From assembly GCA_003228195.2 (NCBI GenBank), contig QGNO01000013.1, positions 1 to 47,570 on the forward strand: a stretch of 47,570 nt of DNA, given 5' to 3'. The stretch's first letter is position 1. Each line of letters opens with the position of its first letter. The notes under the pieces were generated by a model, which was not told where the DNA came from, searched no databases, and saw only the letters and a list, made by a program, of their open reading frames with translations. Below, piece by piece: positions 34,057-42,943 of the stretch. Source of the stretch: Chloroflexota bacterium. Lineage in GTDB: Bacteria; Chloroflexota; Dehalococcoidia; Lucifugimonadales; QGNO01. The translations under genes and the position numbers were made by a program.

Positions 34057-34619
34057 CCAGCTCTTTCTAAATATTGACCAGTTCTAGTATCAACTCGAAT
34101 CTTTTCTCCATTATTGACAAAAAATGGGACATTTACAGTAAGTCCTGTATCCAAAGTAGCGGGCTTGGTTGCACCTGCTGCAGTATCGCCTTTTACTCCT
34201 GGGGGAGTGTCGACCACTTTCAGTTCAACGAACGTAGGTAGCTGAACCGAAATGGCCACATCTTTAAAGAAAACTATTTGCAATTCTATTTGGTCAACCA
34301 AATAGTTGATTCCGTCACCCAATTGTTCCTCATTTAGGGGATATTGTTCGAAGTTATCCACATCCATGAAGTAATACAAATCACCATCTCGATATATGTA
34401 TTGTGATGGCCTCTGTTCGACTGTCGCTCTCGTTAATTTAACGTCGTAGCCGTTATATGTCTTCTCTATTGACTTGCCTGTTTTAAGGTCTCTTAGTTTT
34501 AATTTAACAACTGGTGCTCTTTGTTGCATTTTATGCGTGGTGTGTTCGACAACTTGATACGGTTGACCGTCTAACTCGATTGTCAAACCTTTACGCAAAT
34601 CCCCAACTCCGATTACCAT
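34053..34619 (-). CDS. efp: Translation elongation factor P
   Basis: A 188-aa EF-P, which relieves ribosome stalling at polyproline. Three KOW/OB-type domains of normal length. The tip of the domain I loop reads HKMQQRAPVV. Aligned by eye, the residue equivalent to modified Lys34 of E. coli or Arg32 of Pseudomonas is Gln33, which known EF-P modifiers cannot modify; Lys30 sits three residues earlier. Upstream of the PHP gene (4-nt overlap) and downstream of pepP. Confidence 0.93.
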   Translation of the reverse strand: MVIGVGDLRKGLTIELDGQPYQVVEHTTHKMQQRAPVVKLKLRDLKTGKSIEKTYNGYDVKLTRATVEQRPSQYIYRDGDLYYFMDVDNFEQYPLNEEQLGDGINYLVDQIELQIVFFKDVAISVQLPTFVELKVVDTPPGVKGDTAAGATKPATLDTGLTVNVPFFVNNGEKIRVDTRTGQYLERAG

Positions 34620-34662
34620 TTTTCACTTCCTTTCAAAGGATTACTTCATAGGTGTGTTTCTG

Positions 34663-35748
34663 TTAATTCCGCATTGTAGCTGCCTTGCTCAACTTCGTAG
34701 CACCTTCAGTTTTTAATAGTACGACATCCTCAATGCGAACGCCGCCCCAACCTGGTAGATATATACCAGGTTCAATAGTGAATGGCATTCCGGCTACGAG
34801 AGTGTTTTGGGCATTTGGACCAACTACTGGTTGTTCGTGAACAGCCAGTCCTAAACCGTGTCCCAAGCTGTGGCCAAAATATTCAGCGAAACCTGCTTCG
34901 TCAATAACAGTTCTTGCCAATTTATCGGCTTCACCACCAGTCATTCCTGGCTGAATCGCAACCATGGCCGTCTGTTGGGCAGCAAAAACAGTGTCGTAAA
35001 TGCGGATAAACTTTTCGTCTGGTGAACCCAAAACTATAGTACGCGTGAGATCACTGCAATAACCTTGATATTTGGCTCCCATATCTATCACTATGGATTC
35101 ACTCTCATTAAGAATCCTGTCGCCTGCACGGTGATGTGGAAGTGCAGCATTAGGACCCGACCCAACTATTATGTCAAATGCTAGGGAGTCCGCACCTTTT
35201 TCCTTCATACAAACTTCGAGACGCCATGCAACCTCACGTTCAGTATCTCCGGGTTTTATAGTCGGAATTATCGCGTCCATAGCCGCATCAGAAATATCTA
35301 TCGCTTTTTGTAGAAGAGAAAGTTCACCTGGTTCCTTTGTCGCCCTTATCTCTTCAGTTATTCCAACTGTACTCGACAAAGATATTTTCTTGGAACTGGG
35401 CCCTTTGAGGTCTTTTATCTTGGATACCAATTTCTCGTATAGCGAAACCGTAACGTGATCCCCCTCGAATCCCAAGTTCGATATTCCCAATCGCAGAATA
35501 AGATCTACAAACCAATCCTGGTCTCTGTTGCCAATCTTCACAACTTCGTAGTTTGGCGCCTGATTTTTAGCCTGCTCTAGGTACCGGAAATCCGTCGCTA
35601 TTATAGCTACGTCATTGGTAATAATTAGATAACCTGCAGAACCTAAAAATCCAGACAGGTACGCTAGATTCTCCGCCGAAGAAATCAACATTGCATCAAG
35701 ATTCCGTATATTCAACTCGTTCCTCAAATACTCAAGTCTGCTTAACAT
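34663..35748 (-). CDS. pepP: M24 family Xaa-Pro aminopeptidase
   Basis: A 361-aa two-domain metallopeptidase. An N-terminal creatinase-like domain (about 1-120) precedes the pita-bread catalytic domain with the five metal ligands: Asp in DMGAKYQGYCSD (both Asps), His in GHSLGHGLG, Glu in TIEPGIY and Glu in VRIEDVV. It releases N-terminal residues before proline. Start ATG 35748, with GGGGAG 4 nt upstream; TTG 35760 is an alternative. Same order (pepP-efp) as in many bacteria. Confidence 0.92.
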   Translation of the reverse strand: MLSRLEYLRNELNIRNLDAMLISSAENLAYLSGFLGSAGYLIITNDVAIIATDFRYLEQAKNQAPNYEVVKIGNRDQDWFVDLILRLGISNLGFEGDHVTVSLYEKLVSKIKDLKGPSSKKISLSSTVGITEEIRATKEPGELSLLQKAIDISDAAMDAIIPTIKPGDTEREVAWRLEVCMKEKGADSLAFDIIVGSGPNAALPHHRAGDRILNESESIVIDMGAKYQGYCSDLTRTIVLGSPDEKFIRIYDTVFAAQQTAMVAIQPGMTGGEADKLARTVIDEAGFAEYFGHSLGHGLGLAVHEQPVVGPNAQNTLVAGMPFTIEPGIYLPGWGGVRIEDVVLLKTEGATKLSKAATMRN

Positions 35749-35823
35749 ATCACTCCCCAAAGTCTTCGCAATTGAAAGATGTCAAATGTGAGTCAACATG
35801 GCTAATGCTCACTTCCCCTCCAG

Positions 35824-36282
35824 CTAATCTGGGCGATTACGGTTATCAGTCGCTAAATCCGTGACTAGATATTCCAGTGCCTCCATGTACCCTTTCCATC
35901 CATGCCCAGTTATCTGTTTTGAGGCAATATCCTTAATTACCGAATGGCGTCGAAATTCTTCCCTTGAATATATATCAGAAATGTGTACTTCAACTATAGG
36001 CACGTCCTGATCGGCGAGGGCATCCATCAGAGAGTAGCTATAATGAGTCAATGCCCCCGGATTAATAATGATACCGGTGGCCGTTATGGCCCTTTCCTGT
36101 ATGTAGTCAATTAAAGCTCCTTCAAAATTCGACTGGAAGAATTCGACTTTCACACCTAGTTTGGTAGCTAATGCGGAAATTTTATCCTGTATCTCCGGAA
36201 GAGTAATTGAACCGTAAACCGAACTATCCCTCTTGCCAAGGTTATTAAGATTTGGACCGTTAATTACTAGATATGTTTTCAT
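35824..36282 (-). CDS. aroQ: 3-dehydroquinate dehydratase, type II
   Basis: A 152-aa type II dehydroquinase of the shikimate pathway. Motifs: INGPNLNNLGKRDSSVYG (catalytic Arg and Tyr), INPGALTHYSY, EVHISDIYSREEFRRHS (catalytic His) and GHGWKGY. Normal length. The ATG at 36282 lies inside the 3' end of the recombinase gene, a 23-nt overlap. Confidence 0.95.
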   Translation of the reverse strand: MKTYLVINGPNLNNLGKRDSSVYGSITLPEIQDKISALATKLGVKVEFFQSNFEGALIDYIQERAITATGIIINPGALTHYSYSLMDALADQDVPIVEVHISDIYSREEFRRHSVIKDIASKQITGHGWKGYMEALEYLVTDLATDNRNRPD

Positions 36283-37315
36283 TTTTAATCTCTAACTTAG
36301 TGGCTCTAGGGTGGGCCGCCAAGTACGCCTTACGCGCCTGGGTAGGGCTAATATGAGTATATATTTGGGTTGTAGTAGGAGTTGAATGACCGAGCAATTC
36401 CTGAACTACCCGTATATCGGCACCACCGTCCAGTAAATGGGTAGCAAACGAATGCCGTAAGGTATGCGGTCGTACGGTTGAATCCAAACCAGCTTTGAAA
36501 GCATAAAGTTTCACCAATTCCTGTACGCTTCTCCTAGATAACCTAGACCCATATCGGTTAGAGAACAGTTCTTTCTTTGTTTGATCCACTACTAAATGCG
36601 GCCTACCCATATGTAAATATTTAGCCAGAGCATCAACTGAGGGCCGGCTGAGCGGGACCACGCGTTCTTTTCTACCTTTACCTCTCACACGAAGGTTGCG
36701 GTTCTTGATATCTAGATCATCTAAGTCTATGTTCACAACTTCTGATAAACGAAGTCCAGAGCCATACATGATTTCCAACAATGCAGCATCTCTAAGTTGT
36801 AAAGGTATTGCCCGTTTTTCGGAAGCCGACCGTGACGTTGCAGAAATGATTACTTCGGCTTCCATTTTATGGAGAACTTGGGGAAGACGTTTTCCTGTCT
36901 TAGGAATCAATCCACGCATAGTTGTTGATCCGCGCTTCCATATAGGTGCATTAGGCATATAATTTTTTACGATTAAGAAGCGGAAAAACGATCTTAAGCT
37001 TGCCAAATGCCTAACCGCGCTTGACCTTACGTGCCCTTGGGTTTTATTTGCCCGATTGCTTTTTGTAATTCTTGTATTCATTAACCAAGCGAGGTAACTT
37101 AACAAAAAGCGTCGGTATTCCCGATTAATGGAGTCCTTAGCATTCCTTAAAATAAACGCTCGAAACTCGGCCATTGTGTCAGACACATCAATATGTTCAA
37201 TTTTTAAAAACTCGAAAAGTGGCTTTAAATCATCCAGGTAATTCCTTACAGTCGGCAGAGCCAAGTTTCTTTCACCTAGAAGATACCCGCGATACTCGTC
37301 GATCAAGGTGCCCAT
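36260..37315 (-). CDS. Tyrosine recombinase XerC/XerD-like
   Basis: A 351-aa site-specific recombinase. An N-terminal SAM-like DNA-binding domain (1-120) precedes the catalytic domain with Arg189 (GSGLRLSE), Lys213 (RGKGRKERVV), His284 and Arg287 (RPHTLRHSFA), His310 (LLGHSTPTTT) and Tyr319 (QIYTHI). All catalytic residues are intact. About 50 residues longer than typical XerC/D (~300), mostly around residues 80-150. Housekeeping context (topA 2 nt upstream, aroQ overlapping) argues for chromosome dimer resolution at dif rather than a mobile-element integrase. Confidence 0.88.
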   Translation of the reverse strand: MGTLIDEYRGYLLGERNLALPTVRNYLDDLKPLFEFLKIEHIDVSDTMAEFRAFILRNAKDSINREYRRFLLSYLAWLMNTRITKSNRANKTQGHVRSSAVRHLASLRSFFRFLIVKNYMPNAPIWKRGSTTMRGLIPKTGKRLPQVLHKMEAEVIISATSRSASEKRAIPLQLRDAALLEIMYGSGLRLSEVVNIDLDDLDIKNRNLRVRGKGRKERVVPLSRPSVDALAKYLHMGRPHLVVDQTKKELFSNRYGSRLSRRSVQELVKLYAFKAGLDSTVRPHTLRHSFATHLLDGGADIRVVQELLGHSTPTTTQIYTHISPTQARKAYLAAHPRATKLEIKNENISSN

Positions 37316-37317
37316 AT

Positions 37318-39498
37318 CTACTTATCGGCCTTCTCTGCTTCTTGTAATTCTATGGAACCCTCAAATCCGCATTTGATACACTTGGTCTGATCTTTTTTGG
37401 AGACAACTAACAAACCTTGGCACGATGGGCAGCTCTCAGAAACAGGCATTTGAAGACTTGTAAACGTACAATTAGGATAATTTGTACAGCCGTAAAAAGC
37501 ACGCCCTTTGCCTCGTCTTTCAACCAGTTCGCCTGGCTCACATTCAGGGCATTTAGCAAGCGGCGGTTTCTTAATTTGCTTTGTACCACGACACTCTGGG
37601 AATCCTGTGCAAGCCACGAACTTCCCATATCGACCAGTCTTGATAACCATAGGCTTAGAACACATTTCGCACGTTTCGTCGGTAGGCTCTTCGACTTTCA
37701 CCCGTGGCATATCCTCCACCGCGTTGTCTAATGCTTCTTTAAAAGGGCCATAGAATTCTTCCAGAACTGGCACCCACTCTCGCTCACCTCTCGCTATCTC
37801 GTCGAGGGAGTGTTCCATTTCTGCTGTAAAGCCGATGTCCATTATGTCGGGGAAGTGGTTAACAAGTTGCTCACTTACCACCTTGCCAAGCACCGTAGGA
37901 TTGAATCTACCCTGTTCCTTTTCAACGTAGTTTCTATCCAATATGGTAGATAATGTCGGCGCATAAGTACTAGGTCGGCCGATTCCTTCCTCTTCAAGTT
38001 TTTTTATTAATGAAGCTTCGTTATAACGAGGCGGCGCCTTAGTGAAATGCTGAGTCGAATCAAGAGACGAGCAGTTCAAGTTATCGCCTTTGTACAAGTC
38101 GGGTATGGAGCTTTGCTGGCCATCCTCGTCAGAAGGGTCGTCAATATCCTCCAGATATAGTGCACGATACCCAGGAAATTTCATTACCGAGCCTGTTGTC
38201 CTGAATACATATGATTCTTTCAGATCTGACCCTGAAGCATCTATATCAATTCTGGTGGAATCGTATATTGCATCAGCCATTTGGCTAGACACCATCCGTT
38301 TCCAAACTAATTCGTACAGTCTGAATTGGTCACTATTAAGGTCTTTTCTAATACTGTCAGGAATTCGGGTCACTTCACTAGGTCTTACCGCTTCGTGAGC
38401 TTCCTGGGCTCCCTTCGCTTTTTTTGAAAATTTCCGGGGTGACTTCGGCACGTACTCATCACCAAAATGCTCTTTGATGTAACTAACAGCACTTCTAATG
38501 GCCTCTGGTGCTACCTCCACTGAATCCGTACGCATGTAAGTAATTAAACCTGTGGGACCCTCTGTCCCTATAGAAAGTCCCTCATACAACTGTTGAGCGA
38601 CTCTCATAGTTTTGTTAGCCGAGAATCTAAGCTTCCTCCAGGCTTCCTGCTGCAAAGTACTAGTAATAAAAGGCGGCGATGGTTTGCTCCTAGCCTCCTT
38701 TTTATGCACATCTGAGACTTGATATTTCACCCCATTTAGTCCCTCTAAAAGTTCACTAACCTGGACACCTGATTTAATCTCCAGCGGTACCTTGTTTCCT
38801 TTCACAGACTGGAGCCGAGCTATGAATGGCTTAGTACCGTCCTTACTATTAGAATCAGACTTGCTTAAAGTAGCTTCTAGGTACCAGTACTCCTTCGGTA
38901 TAAATACATCTATCTCTTTTTCACGATCTACCACTATTTTAAGAGCTATAGATTGAACCCTTCCAGCTGAGAGTCCCTTTTGAATCTTCTTCCAGAGCAA
39001 CGGACTAAGCTGATACCCGACTAGTCGATCAAGAATTCGCCTAGCCTGTTGAGCATTAACTAAGCGCATATCTATATCACGTGGATGAGCAAACGCTTCC
39101 TGAACAGCTTCATCCGTAATTTGGTGGAATACCACTCTTTGTATGGGAATGTTTTCCCAACCAGCAGCATTAACCAAATGCCAACTTATAGCCTCACCTT
39201 CTCTATCTGGATCAGTTGCCAAATAGATTTGTTCAACATTCTTAGAAGACTTCTTGAGGTCTTGTACAACCTTACGTTTTGTCTTTGGAACTACATACTT
39301 CGGAGTAAATTTGTCTGGTATGCTTACACCCAAATCACCGCTCGGTAGATCGCGTACGTGCCCCAAAGATGCCATAACTTCGAAATTGGGGCCCAAGAAT
39401 CTAGCAATAGTACGAGCTTTCGCAGGTGATTCTACTACCACCAAACTTTTGATCTTAGCATTTAGATCGTTGCTTATTACTGCCTTAGTCAATCTCAC
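37318..39498 (-). CDS. topA: DNA topoisomerase I
   Basis: A 726-aa type IA topoisomerase relaxing negative supercoils. TOPRIM domain with VVESPAKARTI and ATDPDREGEA. Active-site Tyr321 in GLITYMRTDS. The C-terminus has three zinc-ribbon modules (CEMC...CRGT, CPEC...CTNYPNC, CPSC...CIKC). Start GTG 39498, with GGAGG 4 nt upstream. It lies 150 bp below the tRNA-Ser pair and 2 nt above the recombinase gene. Confidence 0.95.
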   Translation of the reverse strand: MRLTKAVISNDLNAKIKSLVVVESPAKARTIARFLGPNFEVMASLGHVRDLPSGDLGVSIPDKFTPKYVVPKTKRKVVQDLKKSSKNVEQIYLATDPDREGEAISWHLVNAAGWENIPIQRVVFHQITDEAVQEAFAHPRDIDMRLVNAQQARRILDRLVGYQLSPLLWKKIQKGLSAGRVQSIALKIVVDREKEIDVFIPKEYWYLEATLSKSDSNSKDGTKPFIARLQSVKGNKVPLEIKSGVQVSELLEGLNGVKYQVSDVHKKEARSKPSPPFITSTLQQEAWRKLRFSANKTMRVAQQLYEGLSIGTEGPTGLITYMRTDSVEVAPEAIRSAVSYIKEHFGDEYVPKSPRKFSKKAKGAQEAHEAVRPSEVTRIPDSIRKDLNSDQFRLYELVWKRMVSSQMADAIYDSTRIDIDASGSDLKESYVFRTTGSVMKFPGYRALYLEDIDDPSDEDGQQSSIPDLYKGDNLNCSSLDSTQHFTKAPPRYNEASLIKKLEEEGIGRPSTYAPTLSTILDRNYVEKEQGRFNPTVLGKVVSEQLVNHFPDIMDIGFTAEMEHSLDEIARGEREWVPVLEEFYGPFKEALDNAVEDMPRVKVEEPTDETCEMCSKPMVIKTGRYGKFVACTGFPECRGTKQIKKPPLAKCPECEPGELVERRGKGRAFYGCTNYPNCTFTSLQMPVSESCPSCQGLLVVSKKDQTKCIKCGFEGSIELQEAEKADK

Positions 39499-39648
39499 CT
39501 AGCCTCCAAAAAAATTTTGCAGCCCACGATATACGCTCGTCGCACATGAGCTAACACTCTTCCACATAACCAGATTACCGCTCTGTTTATCTATCGGCAA
39601 CCCCTTCAGTGTTTCTCAAGTTAACAGCCGACTACCGACATAAAATAA

Positions 39649-39740
39649 TGGCGGAGAGAGCGGGATTCGAACCCGCGGTCACGATTGCTCGAGACACGCG
39701 CTTTCCAGGCGCGCCTGTTCAGCCACTCCAGCACCTCTCC
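39649..39740 (-). tRNA. tRNA-Ser (anticodon GGA)
   Basis: On the minus strand the acceptor is GGAGAGG with TCTCTCC, and the anticodon stem-loop is CGCGC-CTGGAAA-GCGCG (GGA). A long variable arm is followed by the T arm GCGGG-TTCGAAT-CCCGC and discriminator G. The CCA end is encoded (39649-39651). Confidence 0.95.
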
Positions 39741-39768
39741 ACAAAGGATGAATTGTCATCCTGGCCGG

Positions 39769-39854
39769 CGGAGAGGGCGGGATTCGAACCCGCGAATCCC
39801 AGAGGGATTACCGCTTTTCGAGAACGGCGCCTTCAACCACTCGGCCACCTCTCC
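39769..39854 (-). tRNA. tRNA-Ser (anticodon CGA)
   Basis: On the minus strand the acceptor is GGAGAGG with CCTCTCC, the anticodon loop is CTCGAAA (CGA), the variable arm is long, and the T arm is GCGGG-TTCGAAT-CCCGC with discriminator G. The next bases are CCG, so CCA is not encoded. It is 28 bp upstream of the other tRNA-Ser. Confidence 0.95.
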
Positions 39855-39863
39855 AATATCTAT

Positions 39864-39892
39864 ATTGTGAATCCAATGTCTTCGTTTGTAAA
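39864..39892 (-). promoter_or_regulatory. candidate tRNA-Ser promoter
   Basis: On the minus strand TTTACA (39892-39887), a 17-nt spacer and CACAAT (39869-39864) lie just upstream of the tRNA-Ser(CGA) 5' end at 39854. The match is moderate. Confidence 0.35.
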
Positions 39893-40041
39893 TCTCCGAG
39901 ATTTCTTTCTACACAATACCAAGCCAGCGTTTCCTTACATGTGATAAATTCACCCGTGTAATTAGTTAGTTAAAAATAACTTCCCGCGAACAAGTCGTTC
40001 AGGAAATGCAGTGGCCAAATTGAATCAACGTAGATAAACAT

Positions 40042-41316
40042 ATGAAAACTGACGTCCGCCTACGGTTGGCAAGGAATATCCCGTTCTTTTATGGCTGGAT
40101 AATCGTAGCCGCTGCTTTCTTAGGTACGTTCATTGGAGGCGGGCTCCAAAGTTTTACTTTTAGCATTTTCTTAGAGCCGATGAGCAAGGATCTTGGGTGG
40201 AGTAGAACGGTACTGACCGGAGCTCTAGCTGTAAGGATAATAACCGCTGCTTCACTTGCTCCATTGTTTGGCGTCACGGTAGACCGGCACGGTCCACGTA
40301 TGCTGATAGCCCTAGCCGCCATTATAGGCAGCGTTGCTGCATTACTGATTAGCCGCGTCAATGAGGTCTGGCAATTCTATGTCATTTTTGCGTTTGTAGG
40401 AATCTCAGGAGGAGCAGGTCTAGGAGGCGTTGTCACAGGGGCAACCGTTTCAAAATGGTTCGTACGTCTTCGAGGAAGAGCCCTAGCCATCACCACTATG
40501 GCTGGACCAGCCCCAGGTCTGTTCCTCGCTCCAATTCTGACTTTAATAGTATTCAATCAAGGTTGGAGACATGGTTGGATACTAATGTCAATATTGTTCA
40601 TAACCTTATTACTACCAGTTGCCTTTTTTATGGTTCGGCAACCTGAGGATTTAGGCCTGTTGCCGGACGGGGTATCGAGCAAAGACAAATTAAAGCGATC
40701 TTACGAACAACGGGGAGGCCTCGAATCTCTTTATCCCTGGTCACTAAAAGAATCAATGCGGACCAAGGCTCTCTGGCTTCTTGTTTTGACACAAATTTTA
40801 AGTGGGTTATCCATATCCTCTGTAGTGCTCCACGAATTTAGTTACGTAAGAGATCTCGGATTTTCCACGACCGTCGCTGCGGGTGTATTGAGTACCCACG
40901 CAGGTTTTGCAATGGCAATACGCCCAGTATGGGGCATCGCATTAGAACGCATACCAGTAAGATTTGCTATGTGTGCTGTCTATCTGGGAACCGCAGTTGG
41001 ATTAGTAATACTTCTCAACGCCACTACCGTCACCACCCTTTTTCTTTTCGCCGTAGTATATGGTACGACAGTTGCAGGATTAGCCGTCAGCCAAACGATC
41101 ATATTCCCCAATTATTTCGGAAGGGACCACGTAGGGGCAATTAGGGGATTCACAATGCCACTCACAATGCCTGCGGGTGCCGTTGGCCCCCTCCTAGTAA
41201 GCATAATTTACGACCTAAACGGGGATTACTTCACTGCCTTTTCAATTCTGACAATTCTATTGCTGTTGAGTGCCGGATTGATTCTTATAACAAAACCGCC
41301 ACGCCCACCACGGTAA
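40042..41316 (+). CDS. MFS transporter
   Basis: A 424-aa major facilitator protein with about twelve transmembrane helices in two halves. The loop 2-3 signature-like stretch is GVTVDRHGPRMLIA, and the central cytosolic loop lies at about 205-235. The early sequence FFYGWIIVAAAFLGTFIGGGLQSF resembles the oxalate:formate/monocarboxylate-type subgroup, which suggests an organic-anion substrate without proving it. ATG 40042. Monocistronic, between the tRNA pair and glmU. Confidence 0.88.
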   Translation: MKTDVRLRLARNIPFFYGWIIVAAAFLGTFIGGGLQSFTFSIFLEPMSKDLGWSRTVLTGALAVRIITAASLAPLFGVTVDRHGPRMLIALAAIIGSVAALLISRVNEVWQFYVIFAFVGISGGAGLGGVVTGATVSKWFVRLRGRALAITTMAGPAPGLFLAPILTLIVFNQGWRHGWILMSILFITLLLPVAFFMVRQPEDLGLLPDGVSSKDKLKRSYEQRGGLESLYPWSLKESMRTKALWLLVLTQILSGLSISSVVLHEFSYVRDLGFSTTVAAGVLSTHAGFAMAIRPVWGIALERIPVRFAMCAVYLGTAVGLVILLNATTVTTLFLFAVVYGTTVAGLAVSQTIIFPNYFGRDHVGAIRGFTMPLTMPAGAVGPLLVSIIYDLNGDYFTAFSILTILLLLSAGLILITKPPRPPR

Positions 41317-41368
41317 CCTAGAGGGGTAATCGTTATAGTTGACTTATTGACAAACCTTTCAACACATC

Positions 41369-41397
41369 TTGACACGTCACATCAATCAACCTAGCAT
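41369..41397 (+). promoter_or_regulatory. candidate glmU promoter
   Basis: TTGACA (41369-41374), a 17-nt spacer and TAGCAT (41392-41397). The start point near 41404 would give a ~100-nt leader carrying a 5' hairpin (41402-41408 with 41418-41425) and then the terminator at 41457-41500. A second TTGACA at 41347 lacks a good -10. Confidence 0.45.
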
Positions 41398-41456
41398 GTT
41401 CTCGGAAGCAAACGGGACTTCCCGAATTTTGAATAAATAATTGACAGGAGATTAAA

Positions 41457-41500
41457 CCTATCAGAATCTCATAATGCATATGAGGTTGATGGGTTTTTTT
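41457..41500 (+). terminator. rho-independent terminator directly before glmU start
   Basis: CCTATCA (41457-41463) pairs with TGATGGG (41487-41493), with one G-U. CTCATA (41468-41473) pairs with TATGAG (41479-41484). Seven T follow (41494-41500). The glmU TTG is at 41503. It may end the MFS transcript, or act as an attenuator in the glmU leader. Confidence 0.7.
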
Positions 41501-41502
41501 GT

Positions 41503-42942
41503 TTGGATATAACAGACCAACAATCTAAAGGATGGTTAATCGGTATCCTAGCTGGGGGCAAAAGCACCCGAATGAATTCGGACATCCCCAAAGTGTTGCA
41601 CCCGATAGCTGGCAAGCCTATGGTCGCGCATGTCCTTCAATCAATTCGAACGGCCACCAAAGCAAATGTCTCGGTAGTCGTACCTCCGAACTCCAAATCC
41701 ATACGAGAGCAACTAGACCAGAATGTTTCCTTTGTCGAGCAGGCTATACCACTTGGAACAGGGGACGCCGTTCGACAGCTTCAGGGAATCTCTAACAAAG
41801 AAAACCTAAGCATTCTGATTGCCTACGGAGATACTCCACTTATTAAGCCCGGGACTATCTCAAGGTTAATTGCAAAGCACGAATCTTCCAATGCAACCGT
41901 AACATTACTAACATCCATTTCTAGTTCGCCAAATGATTACGGAAAGATAATCAGAAATGCTTCCGGCAAGATTGTTAAGTTAACTGAATACTCCGATTTG
42001 GAAGAATCACAGCTTCATAACAGCGAAGTTAACACTGGTCTTTATGCGTTTAACGGGAAATGGCTCTGGGCAACCCTAGGGCAATTGAAGCCTTCTGAGA
42101 AAGGGGAATATTATCTTACCGACTTAATAGAGAAAGCCGCGTCGTCAGAGATGGCAATTGAAAGTATTACCACGGAAAACGAAATAGAAGGCATAGGTGT
42201 TAACAACCGGATTGATCTCGCAAAAGTAGAACAAATCATGAGACGTAATATATTGAACGGATGGATGACCGAAGGTGTTACTATTATCGACCCTTCAGCT
42301 ACCTACATAGATGCTGAAGTCAAGATAGGGAAAGACACAACTATACACCCGAATACCAGTATATTGGGCCAAAGTGCGGTAGGCCAGGGATGTAGTGTGG
42401 GACCCAACACTGTTATAAGAAATTCAATCATTCATGATCGAGTAGAGGTAATTGCATCAATAATTGACCGATCGACCTTATATCCAGATGTAACAGTTGG
42501 GCCTTTCAGCCACCTTCGTCCCAACACAGTGATAGGAAACCATTCCAATATAGGTAATTTCGCCGAAATAAAGAACAGCATGGTTGGCGCCTATACTGCT
42601 ATAGGCCATTTTGGATACATAGGCGATTCGACAATAGGCAATGGGGTAAACATAGGTGCAGGAACCGTAACTGCAAATTTTAACGGACAAACCAAGTCCC
42701 GAACAAATATTGAAGATGACGCTTTCATAGGAAGTGACACTATCTTGATAGCGCCTGTGAACATAGGAAAACGGGCGTATACCGCGGCCGGATCTGTCAT
42801 TACCAAAAACGTTCCAACGGACAACTTAGCGATAGGAATACCTGCCAAAATGGAACCGATGAGTGAACCAAAAAAGAAAAGCTGGCAAATCAAACTGGCG
42901 AAGAAAAAATCCTGTGCCAAATCCAAATTAGGGGAGGCGTAA
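41503..42942 (+). CDS. glmU: Bifunctional UDP-GlcNAc pyrophosphorylase / GlcN-1-P acetyltransferase
   Basis: A 479-aa two-domain enzyme of UDP-GlcNAc synthesis. The N-terminal uridyltransferase has ILAGGKSTRMNSDIPKVLHP (15-34), YGDTPL and NTGLYAF. The usual GTAHA appears as GTGDA. The C-terminal left-handed beta-helix acetyltransferase (about 260-455) has hexapeptide repeats, the catalytic His369 (GHFGYIGD) and NIGAGTVTANFNG. A Lys-rich tail ends the protein. Start TTG 41503, 2 nt after a terminator's T-run and with no good ribosome site. The frame is open upstream, but no conventional start codon exists there. Confidence 0.92.
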   Translation: MDITDQQSKGWLIGILAGGKSTRMNSDIPKVLHPIAGKPMVAHVLQSIRTATKANVSVVVPPNSKSIREQLDQNVSFVEQAIPLGTGDAVRQLQGISNKENLSILIAYGDTPLIKPGTISRLIAKHESSNATVTLLTSISSSPNDYGKIIRNASGKIVKLTEYSDLEESQLHNSEVNTGLYAFNGKWLWATLGQLKPSEKGEYYLTDLIEKAASSEMAIESITTENEIEGIGVNNRIDLAKVEQIMRRNILNGWMTEGVTIIDPSATYIDAEVKIGKDTTIHPNTSILGQSAVGQGCSVGPNTVIRNSIIHDRVEVIASIIDRSTLYPDVTVGPFSHLRPNTVIGNHSNIGNFAEIKNSMVGAYTAIGHFGYIGDSTIGNGVNIGAGTVTANFNGQTKSRTNIEDDAFIGSDTILIAPVNIGKRAYTAAGSVITKNVPTDNLAIGIPAKMEPMSEPKKKSWQIKLAKKKSCAKSKLGEA

Positions 42943-42943
42943 C

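Noticed and set aside
36260-39854. Integrase next to tRNA genes as sign of a genomic island
   Set aside because: The recombinase is embedded in a topA-aroQ housekeeping run with overlapping genes, and no repeated tRNA 3' end (att site) was seen, so chromosomal Xer is the simpler reading.
39609-39944. 111-aa plus-strand open frame
   Set aside because: It runs through both tRNA-Ser genes antisense; the repeated ERAGFEPA-type peptide is the translated complement of the tRNA T arms.
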